Assembly (NCBI RefSeq): GCF_036090055.1
Contig: NZ_CP107970.1
Coordinates: 4,404,501 to 4,468,500 of the forward strand
Length of the DNA stretch: 64,000 bases
Reading direction: 5' to 3'
Source of the DNA: Nocardioides sp. NBC_00368
GTDB taxonomy: Bacteria > Actinomycetota > Actinomycetes > Propionibacteriales > Nocardioidaceae
The notes below the pieces were generated by a model. It searched no databases. It was not told the origin of the DNA and saw only the letters and a list, made by a program, of their open reading frames with translations. The translations under genes were made by a program, and so were the position numbers. Shown here in pieces: positions 6,719-16,200 of the stretch (positions are counted from its first letter, which is position 1; every line of letters begins with the position of its first letter).

Positions 6719-9168
6719 GCGATGAATCGATGAGTAGAGCTGCGGAACTGCATCAACAAGGTGTTGCTGCGGCAGTCTCCGGTGACGTGGCGGGGGCGCG
6801 CAGCCTGCTTGTGCGGGCGAGAGACGCCGCTCTGGCGGACGGCGATCCAGAGGTGAAGGCCCGCGCAGAATCCACGCTGGCTTACCTAGCTGCGGACGAG
6901 TCCGACATCGACAAAGCCCTCGCCTTGAACGACGAAGCCTTGGGTTACGCCGGCCTCGCCGCCGAGACTCGCGGTGCGTTACTTCAACAGCGGGCGACGT
7001 TGTTGCGCCGGGCGGGTCGAGCGGCCGAGGCGTTAGTCGTCTTCGGGGACGCGATCGATGCGCTCGAAAATCATCCAGCCGACCTTGCTGATGCCTATCT
7101 CAATCGGGGCACCGTCCATCTGGACCGACACGATGTGGCAGCGTCGATCGCAGACTTCCAGAGTGCAGCAGCAAAGTACTTGGAGACTGGCAACGACTTG
7201 GCAGCTGCTCAAACTGATCATAATCGGGCCTATGCACTCTTCCTCTCTGGTGATCTGGTCGGCGCACTCTCGCTGATGGAGTCGTCCTACGACCTCCAAG
7301 CAGCGGCAGGACCTTTGGTTAAGGCCGTCTGTGACGCTGATCGGGCCGAGGTGCTGATGGCGGCGGGCCTGACGCGGCAGGGCGGGGAGATGCTGCGGCA
7401 GGCGGCCGAGGCGTACGGATCGAAGAAGCAGCGCCAGCGGCAGGGGGAGGTTGAGCTGGCGCTGGCGTCGCACCTGCTCGCGACCGACCCGGCCGAGGCG
7501 GAGCGGATGGCGCGCTCGGCGCTGGTGTGGTTCGAGGAGGCGAGGGCGACGGGGCTGGCGCTGCGAGCACGGGCGGTCGCGTTCGAAGCCGCGGTGACGG
7601 CGCGCGTCGATCCGAGCGAGGATGGCGAAGCGTTGGCCGGCCCGCTCGAGGAACAAGGCCTGAGCTGGCCGGCTCTCCGGGTACGTATGCAGGCCCGACT
7701 GGCGCGCATTCGTTCGGCGGAGGATGCCGGCTTGCCGGCAAGACCAGCGAGCGGACGTGTCATCGGTCCGGTCCCGTCTGAGGCACCCATCGACATCCGC
7801 CTGCTGGAGCGCGAGCTTCGCGCCGAGCTGGCAGTGGCCGCGGGGCGCGCCGTGGCCGGGCTACGCGAGCTCCGGTCGGGGCTCGACGACTTCCACCTGT
7901 GGCAGAGCTCGTTCGGCAGTCTGGACCTGCAGACCAATGTCTCCGGCCACGGTCGCACCCTGGCGAGGCGCGGCCTGGAGCTGGCCGTCGAATCGGGCGA
8001 GACCGACGTGCTCTTCGAGTGGTCGGAGCGATCTCGGATGCTGGCCTCACGGGTCCAGCCGGTGCGGCCACCGTCCGATCCGGAGCTCGCCGCCAACCTG
8101 GCCGAGCTCCGCGGTGAGGTGACCCCGGAGCGTGAGGCCGAGCTGCGTGAGCAGATCCGTCAGCGGGCCTGGCGAGTGAAGGGATCCGGCCAGGTCTCGG
8201 ATCCGATCTCCCTTCCTGACCTGCATGAACGCATCGGCGACCATGCGCTGGTTGCCTATGTCGTGGCGGCCGGCCGCCTGGTCGCGGTGATCGCGACCGG
8301 CGAAACAGCCACCCGGATCGACCTCGGCGATCAGGCCGCGCTCCGATCCCTCCTGGGCGGCCTGCTGCCGGATCTCGACGTCGCCGCGACCCATCTTCCG
8401 GGACCCCTGGGTGTGGCGGTACGCAGCGACCTGACCGTCCGGCTCCAGCAGCTCTCCGATCTCCTCGTCGCTCCGATCCTCGAGCGGATCGGCGACCGGC
8501 CGGTCGTCCTGACGCCATCCGCCGTGCTGGCGGCGGTGCCATGGACCCTGCTGTCCGGGTTCACCGGCCGACCGGTGACGGTCGCCCAGAGCGCCACCGC
8601 CTGGCTGAGCCTCGCCGACACCCCGCTGCGCACCGCAGCCGCCGGTTTCGTCGCCGGGCCACGAGTCATGCGTGCCGCCGACGAAGTGGCCAAGAGCGCC
8701 ACCGCCTGGTCCGGGGCGCGCCTGCTCACCGGCAGCGACGCCACCGCTGCAGCCGTCTCCGCGCTGGCAGCCGAGGTCGACGTACTGCACCTCGCCGCCC
8801 ACGGCCATCACTCCGCGGACAACCCGCTCTTCTCCGGGCTCGAGCTCGCCGACGGCACCTGGTACGGCTACGACATCGACGGCCTCTCCGCCGTACCCGA
8901 GGTCGTGCTCCTCTCCGCCTGTGAGGTCGGACGATCGACGATCCGCTGGGGCGAGGAGCTGATCGGCCTGGTCGGCGCCTGGCTGCACGCCGGCGCCCGC
9001 GCCGTGATCGCCTCGCCTGCTGTGGTGGCCGACGAGGCTGCGTACGAGGTGTTCAGTCGTCTCCACGGCGCCCTCGCGAAGGGCCTGGCCCCGGCCGAGG
9101 CGCTCGCCGAGTCCCTCCCCGCCGCGACCACTGACGCTCCGCCGGCCCCGTTCGTCTGCTTCTCCTGA
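6673..9168 (+). CDS. TPR-CHAT caspase-like protease
   Basis: The 831-residue protein has degenerate TPR helices at about residues 20-330 (repeated A..L.N.G.., L..AR.....G patterns such as ALNDEALGYAGLA and LADAYLNRGTVHL). A mixed middle region follows, and a C-terminal CHAT domain spans about 530-831. The CHAT His/Cys dyad is visible as His710 in HLAAHGHHSADN and Cys750 in LLSACEVGRS. CHAT domains are clan CD (caspase/separase-like) proteases that usually act as regulated effectors, with TPRs as sensor or partner surface. ATG 6673 lies within the S8 gene; an alternative ATG is at 6730, just after that stop. GC content is clearly lower before about 7330 than after. Confidence 0.9.
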   Translation: MGSPRSVDPTEAPDLSDESMSRAAELHQQGVAAAVSGDVAGARSLLVRARDAALADGDPEVKARAESTLAYLAADESDIDKALALNDEALGYAGLAAETRGALLQQRATLLRRAGRAAEALVVFGDAIDALENHPADLADAYLNRGTVHLDRHDVAASIADFQSAAAKYLETGNDLAAAQTDHNRAYALFLSGDLVGALSLMESSYDLQAAAGPLVKAVCDADRAEVLMAAGLTRQGGEMLRQAAEAYGSKKQRQRQGEVELALASHLLATDPAEAERMARSALVWFEEARATGLALRARAVAFEAAVTARVDPSEDGEALAGPLEEQGLSWPALRVRMQARLARIRSAEDAGLPARPASGRVIGPVPSEAPIDIRLLERELRAELAVAAGRAVAGLRELRSGLDDFHLWQSSFGSLDLQTNVSGHGRTLARRGLELAVESGETDVLFEWSERSRMLASRVQPVRPPSDPELAANLAELRGEVTPEREAELREQIRQRAWRVKGSGQVSDPISLPDLHERIGDHALVAYVVAAGRLVAVIATGETATRIDLGDQAALRSLLGGLLPDLDVAATHLPGPLGVAVRSDLTVRLQQLSDLLVAPILERIGDRPVVLTPSAVLAAVPWTLLSGFTGRPVTVAQSATAWLSLADTPLRTAAAGFVAGPRVMRAADEVAKSATAWSGARLLTGSDATAAAVSALAAEVDVLHLAAHGHHSADNPLFSGLELADGTWYGYDIDGLSAVPEVVLLSACEVGRSTIRWGEELIGLVGAWLHAGARAVIASPAVVADEAAYEVFSRLHGALAKGLAPAEALAESLPAATTDAPPAPFVCFS

Positions 9169-9311
9169 CCCGTCGAGAAAAGATTCCCAAATCGGTGTAT
9201 CAGGCGGTCCGCTGCGTACTCCTTGGGGCTGTCCGGACCGAGATTCGGGGGAATTCGGTTCGGACGCTGGCGCCGCCGCCTTGGGGGAGGCAGGCGGTTT
9301 CGGGGCCGCAG

Positions 9312-9346
9312 CGCGGGTTGGGCACTAGGGGGATGCCCAACCCGCG
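9312..9346. terminator. hairpin downstream of the CHAT gene
   Basis: A perfect 13-bp stem (9312-9324 with 9334-9346) encloses a 9-base loop. No T-run follows on either strand, so it is only a probable terminator of the high-GC type. It lies in the 349-base space 9169-9517 between the convergent CHAT and acyltransferase genes, which otherwise shows no coding sequence apart from the second hairpin at 9410-9450. Confidence 0.5.
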
Positions 9347-9409
9347 TGCGGCTTGGAATCTCGACAAGCTCGACCACCGGCGCTGAGGCGGCCGGAAACG
9401 CGGGCGCGG

Positions 9410-9450
9410 GCCGGGCGGGGCGGTGAGGGGACGTGACTGCCCCGCCCGGC
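9410..9450. terminator. second hairpin between convergent genes
   Basis: A 12-bp GC-only stem (9410-9421 with 9439-9450) has a 17-base loop and lies about 70 bases past the acyltransferase stop. Reading leftward or rightward, no long T-tract follows; on the plus strand a mildly T-rich stretch does. Together with the hairpin at 9312 it probably insulates the cassette from the opposing gene. Confidence 0.5.
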
Positions 9451-9517
9451 AACCTTCAATTCTTCCGCTCCGACACCGTCAGGGCAATGGTCGGCGAGCG
9501 CAGAACTGATATGTGTT

Positions 9518-11575
9518 CTAGGCGGAACGGTCCAGGCGGCCGAGGCGCTTGCCGAGCGCGGGGGTGACCCGGTCGACCCAGGTCGCGGTGATGTGGGAGT
9601 CGTCGTAGTAGGTGACGACATCGCCGACGACGAGCGGGCAGCGCTCTGTGCAGACGAGGTCGACGATGTCGACGTACGCCGCCTCGGTGCCCTCGAGCGC
9701 CTCCTGGGTCACCGCGTTGGAGTCGACCTCGGTGCCGTCGGCCTTCACGACGCAGTCCTCGAGGAGGTTGCGGGCGTCGGAGAGGCACTCGCCGGGGTCG
9801 TTGTCGACGGCGGGGACGTCGGCGAAGACGCGTACGTCGGGAGTGATCTTCTCGAAGGACCTGACGCCGTCGCGTACGCCCTCACGCCACTGCTCCTCGG
9901 TCGAGACGCCGTCGCGTTCCTCCATGTCGAGCATGCCGCGGGCGCCGACGACGATCGTGTCGGGGTTGAGTTCGGCGATCTGCTCGTTGGTCCACTTGCG
10001 GAAGTCCTCGCACTCCTCGACGGTCATCTTCGAGGACTTCTGCTTGACCCCGTACGCAGCGCAACCGAGCTTCACGAACGGGATCAGCTTCACGTGCTGA
10101 CGCTCGGCGAGGGTGTCGAGGGCCGGCAGCCACATCCCGATGTGGGAGTCGCCGACGACGGCCACGGTGCGCTTCGCCTTGCCGTCGCCGTAGACGCAGT
10201 CGCCGTCGAGCTCGGTCTCGCCGTAGCCGGCGTAGCAGTAGCCGCCACGCTCGGCCCAGGAGTCGCTGGCGTCGAACTTCGCCTCGGGCGGCAGCGGCGC
10301 ACCCTCCTCGGCAGCCTCGATCGTCGTCTTCAGCACGCCGGTCACCGGCTTGTCGTCGGTCTCGAGGACGTCGGGGTTCTCCTGGAACCACTCCTCCGCG
10401 TTGGCCTTGGCGACGTCGACCTGGTAGCCGGCGTACGCCTGGGAGCTCGTGCCCGCGACCAGCGCGAGGGCAGCGGCGGCGGGCCACAGGGCGAGCGCGC
10501 GCCGGCCCTTGGTGAGGTGCGGGATCTTGTGGCGCTGGAAGGGCATCTCGATCCAGTGGTAGCTGGCCGCGGAGGCCGCCAGGATGAGCGCCAGCATGAT
10601 CAGCAGCTGGCGGATGCCGCCGCCGGGGATCGCCTCGGGGGCGAGGATCAGGATCGGCCAGTGCCACAGGTAGAGGCTGAACGAGATGTCGCCCAGGTAG
10701 CGCAGCGGCTGCTGGGAGAGCAGCCAGCCGGTCGGGGTGGCCGGGCCGGCGACCAGGAGCGCGACCGTGGCGAGCACCGGGACGAGGGCGTGCCAGCCCG
10801 GGAAGTGGGTCGCCTCGCTGAAGCTGGCGGTGGCGTAGACGAGGGTGCCGACTCCGGCGATGCCGAGCGCCGTCGCGGCGACGCGTCCGGCCCGGGTCGC
10901 GCTGGTCGCGACCTGCAGACGACCCGCGACGCAGGCGAGCAGGGCTCCGGCGGCGAGCTCGAACGCTCGGGCGGGAGTGGAGAAGTAGGCCGTGGTCGGG
11001 TCGGCGGCGGTCGCGTGCAGCGACCAGGCGAGGCTGACCACCGCCACGAGCGCAGCGAGCGCGGTGATCGCGCGACGGCGGTGGTGCTTCGGGATCCAGA
11101 GCGCGACGGCGAGCACCAGCAGCGGCCAGACGACGTAGAACTGCTCCTCGACCGAGAGCGACCAGTAGTGCTGGAACGGCGAGGGTGCGGCGTTGTTGAA
11201 GTAGTCAACGGCCTCGCTGGCGAAGTGAACGTTGGCCAGGAAGACCGCCGCCCAGCCCGCGTCGCCGGCGATCTGGTCGGTGCGCGTCTGGGGCAGGACG
11301 ATGGCGCTGTAGGTGAGTACGACCAGCATCGTCGCAGTCGCCGCCGGCAGGATCCTGCGGGCGCGGCGGGCGTAGAACTGGCTGATGCTCACCGTGCCGC
11401 TGCGGTCCGTCTCACGCAGCAGCAGGGTGGTGATCAGGAACCCGGAGAGGACGAAGAAAACGTCGACTCCGACGAACCCACCCTCGAACCCGGAGAGTCC
11501 CGCGTGTCCTGCGATCACCAGACCGACAGCGACGGCACGGAGACCTTGAACATCGGCGCGCCAGTTCGAACTCAT
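9518..11575 (-). CDS. OafA-type membrane O-acyltransferase fused to SGNH domain
   Basis: The 685-residue protein begins with the acyltransferase-3 signature (VQGLRAVAVGLVIAGHAG, then FFVLSGFLIT) and has about ten membrane helices to residue about 390. A periplasmic-type SGNH/GDSL domain follows, with Ser477 in VVGDSHIGMW and a C-terminal DDSHIT catalytic Asp/His block (His661). Such two-part enzymes move acyl groups across the membrane and place them on cell-surface glycans. It is transcribed alone toward the CHAT cassette. The acceptor (peptidoglycan, teichoic acid or exopolysaccharide) cannot be read from the sequence. Confidence 0.9.
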   Translation of the reverse strand: MSSNWRADVQGLRAVAVGLVIAGHAGLSGFEGGFVGVDVFFVLSGFLITTLLLRETDRSGTVSISQFYARRARRILPAATATMLVVLTYSAIVLPQTRTDQIAGDAGWAAVFLANVHFASEAVDYFNNAAPSPFQHYWSLSVEEQFYVVWPLLVLAVALWIPKHHRRRAITALAALVAVVSLAWSLHATAADPTTAYFSTPARAFELAAGALLACVAGRLQVATSATRAGRVAATALGIAGVGTLVYATASFSEATHFPGWHALVPVLATVALLVAGPATPTGWLLSQQPLRYLGDISFSLYLWHWPILILAPEAIPGGGIRQLLIMLALILAASAASYHWIEMPFQRHKIPHLTKGRRALALWPAAAALALVAGTSSQAYAGYQVDVAKANAEEWFQENPDVLETDDKPVTGVLKTTIEAAEEGAPLPPEAKFDASDSWAERGGYCYAGYGETELDGDCVYGDGKAKRTVAVVGDSHIGMWLPALDTLAERQHVKLIPFVKLGCAAYGVKQKSSKMTVEECEDFRKWTNEQIAELNPDTIVVGARGMLDMEERDGVSTEEQWREGVRDGVRSFEKITPDVRVFADVPAVDNDPGECLSDARNLLEDCVVKADGTEVDSNAVTQEALEGTEAAYVDIVDLVCTERCPLVVGDVVTYYDDSHITATWVDRVTPALGKRLGRLDRSA

Positions 11576-11778
11576 TCAAAAAAGCCTATGTCAATGGCCC
11601 TGATGGGTCATAGCTGACGGTCCCACTGGGTGGTCTGATTCTCAGCCGAATCTTCACCTTTGGCAGGCGAGACCGCAGTTGTGGCGAACGAATCTTCGGT
11701 TGTGGCGGTCGAATGTGCCGTTTCGTCCGCCAGAACTCATGACTCGGCTGACAGAAGTGAGGATTCGGTGAGAATCGG

Positions 11779-12573
11779 TCAGAGTCGCTCGCGGAGCCAG
11801 GCGAAGTCGCTGGTGTGCTCCGCCGCGCCGCCCGGGGTCTCGCAGATGACCGGGGCGCCGGCGTCGCGGACCACGCCCGCGAGCAGGTCGGGGTCGATGC
11901 GGCCGGCGCCGAAGTTGGCGTGGCGGTCGGCGCCGGAGTCGAACTCGTCGCGGGAGTCGTTGCAGTGGACGAGGTCGATGCGGCCGGTGATCTTGCGGAC
12001 GTCCTCGACGACCGTCTCGAGCGGGTTGCCGCCGGCGTGGGCGTGGCAGGTGTCGAGGCAGAAGCCGACGTCCTCCGCACCCTCGGCAGTGGAGATCGCC
12101 TCCCAGACGCCGGCGATCCGGTCGAGGTAGCGCGCCATCGCGTTGTCGCCGCCGGCCGTGTTCTCGATCAGGAGCGGGACCTTGATGTCGGTCGCCTCGA
12201 TCGCCTTGCGCCAGTTGTCGAAGCCCTTCGCCGGGTCGTCGTCCTTGTTGACGTGACCGCCGTGGACGATCAGGCCCTTGGCGCCGACCTCGGCCGCGGT
12301 GTCCATGTGCTGCTGGAGGAGCTTGCGGCTCGGGATCCGGATCCGGTTGTTCGTCGTCGCGACGTTGATGATGTAGGGCGCGTGGACGTAGAGATCGACA
12401 CCGGCTTCCTCCGCACGGGCCTTGAGCGCTGCCGCGCCCTCGGCGTACGTCACGACCGGGCCCTTGTAGGACTGCGGGTCGCCGAGGAAGAACTGCACCA
12501 GGCTCGCGCCACGCGCGGTCGCCTCGGCGACGGGGTCGGTCTGGTCTACATGGGCACCGATCGCAACAGCCAT
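11779..12573 (-). CDS. nfo: deoxyribonuclease IV (AP endonuclease, Nfo family)
   Basis: The 264-residue TIM-barrel protein matches endonuclease IV, which cuts DNA at abasic sites in base excision repair. Metal-site motifs are visible: HAPYIINVATT, IVHGGHVNKDDD, LLIENTAGG, FCLDTCHAHAGG, LVHCNDSRDEFDSGADRHANFGAG and VICETPGG. Length is near the usual 250-280. ATG 12573 gives the usual short N-terminus (MAVAIGAHV); the longer open frame upstream would run into the csoR promoter and is not used. It is divergent from csoR with 75 bases between the start codons. Confidence 0.9.
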   Translation of the reverse strand: MAVAIGAHVDQTDPVAEATARGASLVQFFLGDPQSYKGPVVTYAEGAAALKARAEEAGVDLYVHAPYIINVATTNNRIRIPSRKLLQQHMDTAAEVGAKGLIVHGGHVNKDDDPAKGFDNWRKAIEATDIKVPLLIENTAGGDNAMARYLDRIAGVWEAISTAEGAEDVGFCLDTCHAHAGGNPLETVVEDVRKITGRIDLVHCNDSRDEFDSGADRHANFGAGRIDPDLLAGVVRDAGAPVICETPGGAAEHTSDFAWLRERL

Positions 12574-12613
12574 GGCCCCCAGTCTAGGACGCGCCACCGA
12601 CAACTCCGTGGGG

Positions 12614-12641
12614 TTGACTTTATACCTTACGGGGGTATGGT
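12614..12641 (+). promoter_or_regulatory. csoR promoter with overlapping CsoR-type operator
   Basis: A -35-like TTGACT (12614-12619), a 16-base spacer and a -10-like TATGGT (12636-12641) are visible. The spacer and -10 contain the inverted repeat ATACC-N7-GGTAT (12622-12638), which resembles CsoR operators (ATACC..GGGTAT type). Transcription would start near 12648, essentially at the ATG 12649, so the message is probably leaderless. Binding here by apo-CsoR would block RNA polymerase directly. Confidence 0.65.
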
Positions 12642-12648
12642 AGCCGAC

Positions 12649-12969
12649 ATGGACGAGCACACCGGGCACGAAGGCCATGCGGATCACGGATACCTCCACA
12701 ACAAGAACAAAGAGGCCTATCTCAAGCGCCTCAAGCGCATCGAAGGTCAGGTGCGCGGGCTGCAGCGGATGGTCGAGGATGAGGCCTACTGCATCGACAT
12801 CCTCACCCAGGTCTCCGCGTCCACCAAGGCGCTCCAGGCGGTCGCTCTCGGTCTGCTCGACGAGCACATCGGTCACTGCGTGGCCGGCGCGGTCCAGAAC
12901 GGTGGCGCCGAGGCCGACGAGAAGCTCGCCGAGGCCTCAGCTGCCATCGCTCGCCTCGTCCGATCCTGA
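12649..12969 (+). CDS. csoR: copper-sensing transcriptional repressor CsoR
   Basis: The 106-residue all-helical protein of the CsoR/RcnR family has a His-rich N-terminus (HTGHEGHADHGYLHNK) and the core YLKRLKRIEGQVRGLQRMVED. The Cu(I) triad Cys-His-Cys is recognisable as YCIDIL and then EHIGHC (His-x3-Cys). ATG 12649 is chosen because the predicted transcription start falls there. An earlier in-frame ATG at 12637 lies within the -10 element. It represses copper efflux until Cu(I) binds, and heads the operon with copZ and copA. Confidence 0.93.
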   Translation: MDEHTGHEGHADHGYLHNKNKEAYLKRLKRIEGQVRGLQRMVEDEAYCIDILTQVSASTKALQAVALGLLDEHIGHCVAGAVQNGGAEADEKLAEASAAIARLVRS

Positions 12970-12981
12970 TTGTCAACAATC
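12968..12981. repeat. copper-locus 14-mer, copy A
   Basis: GATTGTCAACAATC, one mismatch from the perfect palindrome GATTGTCGACAATC. It spans the csoR stop and the 33-base gap before copZ. See the other copies at 13448, 16097 and 16190. Confidence 0.6.
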
Positions 12982-13002
12982 CAACAACCTAGAGAGATTC
13001 TC

Positions 13003-13206
13003 ATGAGCACCCAGAACTTCACCGTCGTCGGCATGACCTGTGGCCACTGCGTCGCCTCCGTCACCGAGGAGGTCACCGAGATCGCCGGGGTGAGCAACGT
13101 CGACGTCGACCTGGCCTCCGGCAACGTCACCGTCACCGCCGCCGAGCCGATCTCCGACGACGCCATCCGCGCGGCCGTCGAAGAGGCCGGCTACTCGCTG
13201 GCCTGA
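13003..13206 (+). CDS. copZ: copper chaperone CopZ (HMA domain)
   Basis: The 67-residue single heavy-metal-associated domain has the Cu(I) site GMTCGHC near residues 10-16 and the ferredoxin-like beta-alpha-beta-beta-alpha-beta pattern ending VEEAGYSLA. The first ATG of the longer open frame (12970) is rejected. ATG 13003 follows AGAGAG and gives a standard N-terminus. It carries Cu(I) in the cytoplasm to CopA or CsoR. The gene lies 33 bases after csoR and 5 bases before copA. Confidence 0.93.
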   Translation: MSTQNFTVVGMTCGHCVASVTEEVTEIAGVSNVDVDLASGNVTVTAAEPISDDAIRAAVEEAGYSLA

Positions 13207-13211
13207 TCACG

Positions 13212-16200
13212 ATGAGCCCCGCCGCCGCCACCCCCACGGAGCAGCAGCTCGAGATCGAGGGCATGACCTGCGCGAGCTGCGTGCGTCGCGTCACCAAGGC
13301 CATCAGCCGTGTCGAGGGCGTCGAGGACGCCAACGTCAACCTCGCCACCGAGACCGCCCTGGTGCACTTCGATCCCACCCGCACCGACCTCGCCGAGATC
13401 AGCGCCGCCATCGAGAAGGCGGGCTATCAGGCGGTCCTGCGATCGTCGACTGTCGACAATCCGCAGGAGCCTCTGGAAGACGAGACTGCGTCGTCCGAGG
13501 CCGGTCGGGACGTACGCCGCGAGAAAGAGCTCGTCCAGCTCAAGCGGCGGTGGATCACGGCCCTGGCGGTGGGGCTCGGCCTGATGGCCCTGATGTACGT
13601 CCCGCTCCCCGTCGACGCCATGGAGCCGGTGATGTCGATCGTGCTCGTGGTCGCCGCGATCACCCAGTGGTGGGCGGGCCGGGACATCTACGTCGCGGCG
13701 GTGCGTGGCCTGCGCCACGGCTCCGTCGACATGAACACCCTGGTCACGCTCGGCACCGGCATCGCCTTCGCCTACAGCGCCTTCGTGACCCTGTGGATGG
13801 GGCAGGCCGAGGCGTGGGGCCTGCCGCTCCACCTCTACTTCGAGACCGCCCTGGTCATCATCGCCCTGGTGCTGATGGGCCGCTGGCTGGAAGCCCGGGC
13901 CAAGTCGCGTACGGCCGATGCGGTCAAGGCCCTCGTCGGGCTGATGCCGGAGGCGGCCACGGTCGTCCGCAACGGTCGTGACGTCACCGTCCCGGTCGCG
14001 AACCTTAAGGTCAACGACCGGATCCGCGTGCGCGCTGGGGAGAAGATCCCGGTCGACGGTCGCATCGTCGCGGGGGCGTCGTACGTCGACGAGTCCATGC
14101 TCACCGGCGAGAGCGACCCGGTGCGGAAGGCCGAGGGCGACATCGTCATCGGCGCGACGATCAACCAGACCGGCTCGTTCGAGATCGAGGCGACCGCGGT
14201 CGGCTCCGAGACCACGCTCGCGCAGATCATCGCGATGGTCGAGTCGGCGCAGGGCTCCGGCACCAAGCTGCAGCGCCTGGCCGACCGGGTCTCCGAGGTG
14301 TTCGTGCCCGCCGTCCTGGTCGTGGCCGCGCTGACCTTCGTCGGCTGGCTGGTCCTCGGCCCCGACGCCGACCGGCTCACCAGCGCCGTCACCGCGGCCA
14401 TCGCGGTCCTCATCATCGCCTGCCCCTGTGCCCTCGGCCTGGCCACCCCGGCCGCCGTCATGGTCGGCGCCGGCCGCGCCGCCGAGCTCGGCGTACTGGT
14501 CGGCTCGGGCGAGACCCTGGAGCGTGCCCGCTCCGTGACCGCCATCGTCTTCGACAAGACCGGCACGATCACCCACGGCAAGCCCGAGGTCTCCGAGATC
14601 GTGCCCGCGGCCGGTTGGACCGCGGACGCCCTGGTCCGGATCGCCGCGGCCGCCGAGACCGGCAGCGACCACCCCCTCGCGACCGCGCTCCGCGCCCGAG
14701 CCGAGGCGTCACCCGCGTCGGCCGAGAAGTCACTCGGTGACGTCTCGGTCAGCGCGAGCGACCTTTCGATCGACGTACGTGACGTCTCGGCCGGCGCGCC
14801 CGACGTCTCGGCGTTCGAAGCCCATCCGGGACGCGGGATCAGTGCCGTTGTCGACGGACGCCGGGTGGTCGTCGGCAACTCGGCGATGCTGGCCGAGGAG
14901 GGCATCGAGGCCGCCGACAACGGCTCGGTCCTGGTCGCGGTCGACGGGGCGTACGCCGGGTCGATCCGGGTCGAGGACCAGGTCCGCGACGAGGCCAGGG
15001 AGACGGTCCGCCTGCTCGAGGAGTCGGGCGTCGAGGTGCACATCCTCAGCGGCGACGCGGCCACGACGGTGGCGAAGGTGGCCGACGAGGTCGGCGTACG
15101 CCACGCCGCCGGTGGTCTCCTGCCCGAGCAGAAGCTCGACCGGATCCACCAGCTGCAGGAGGACGGCAAGGTCGTCGCGATGGTCGGCGACGGGATCAAC
15201 GACGCCCCGGCGCTGGCCCAGGCCGACGTCGGGATCGCGATCGGCACCGGCACCGACGTCGCCCTCGCCGCCTCCGACATCACCCTGGTCGGCGGCGACC
15301 TCCGCGGCGTGGTGACCGCGCTGGCGCTCTCCCGCCGCACGGTCGCGACGATCAAGCAGGGCCTGTTCTGGGCCTTCGCCTACAACGTGCTCCTCATCCC
15401 CGTCGCCGCCCTCGCCCTGCTCGATCCGGTCCTCGCCGGCGCCGCGATGGCGATGAGCTCGGTCAGCGTGGTCACCAACGCGCTGCGGCTGCGCGGCTTC
15501 CGGCGTCCCGAGACCCCCGAGGCGTACGCCGGCCGCGGCTTCCTCACCAAGGCTCGCGACGGCGGATATCTGCTGGTCACAGCGGTGGTGGCGCTCTCGA
15601 TCGGGGCCGCGCTGACCTATCTGTCGCGCACCGAGCCGGCGCAGCGCGGGATGAACGGGATCCTGGAGTGGGCGCAGGGGATGAGCCCGATGCGGCCGTC
15701 GATGACGGAGATGCACGAGGTCGACATCGCCCCCGTCGCCTCCGACGAGTCGGGCATCGACGTGGCGATCACCCGGCGCGAGGGCGGGCTCCGGTTCCTG
15801 GTGACGGATGCCGGCACCGGCGAGCCGGTGACCGACCTCGGTCGCACCCACCAGGCATGGATGCACGTCATCGTGACCAGCGCGGACCTCTCCTGGTTCC
15901 GTCACCTGCACGCCGAGCCGACCGGTCGGCCGGGTGAGCTCGAGACCGACGTGACCTTCCCCGCCGGTGGCACCTACCGGGTCGACACCGAGTTCCGCCG
16001 GCGGGCCGACATGGCGGACGTGCTCGACCGCCAGCAGCTCACCATCGACGGTACGCAGCCTCCGGCCGTCCCGCTCGAGCCGAGCCCGCGATCGTCGACT
16101 GTCGACAATCTCACCGTCACCCTCGAAGGCACGCTGGTCGCTGACCAGCAGAGCGACCTGCACTTCCGCTTCGAAGACAACAACGGGAAGATTGTCGACG

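Noticed and set aside
9593..11617. Long plus-strand open frame of 674 codons opposite the acyltransferase gene
   Set aside because: It is low-complexity Gly/Arg/Val/Asp-rich shadow translation of a well-supported minus-strand gene. The same reasoning excludes other long antisense frames, such as 29524-32544, 40771-42960 and 13191-14672.
11576..11778. Small gene or RNA between acyltransferase and nfo
   Set aside because: The stretch is somewhat AT-richer but shows no coding bias, clear hairpin or promoter pair that would support a call.
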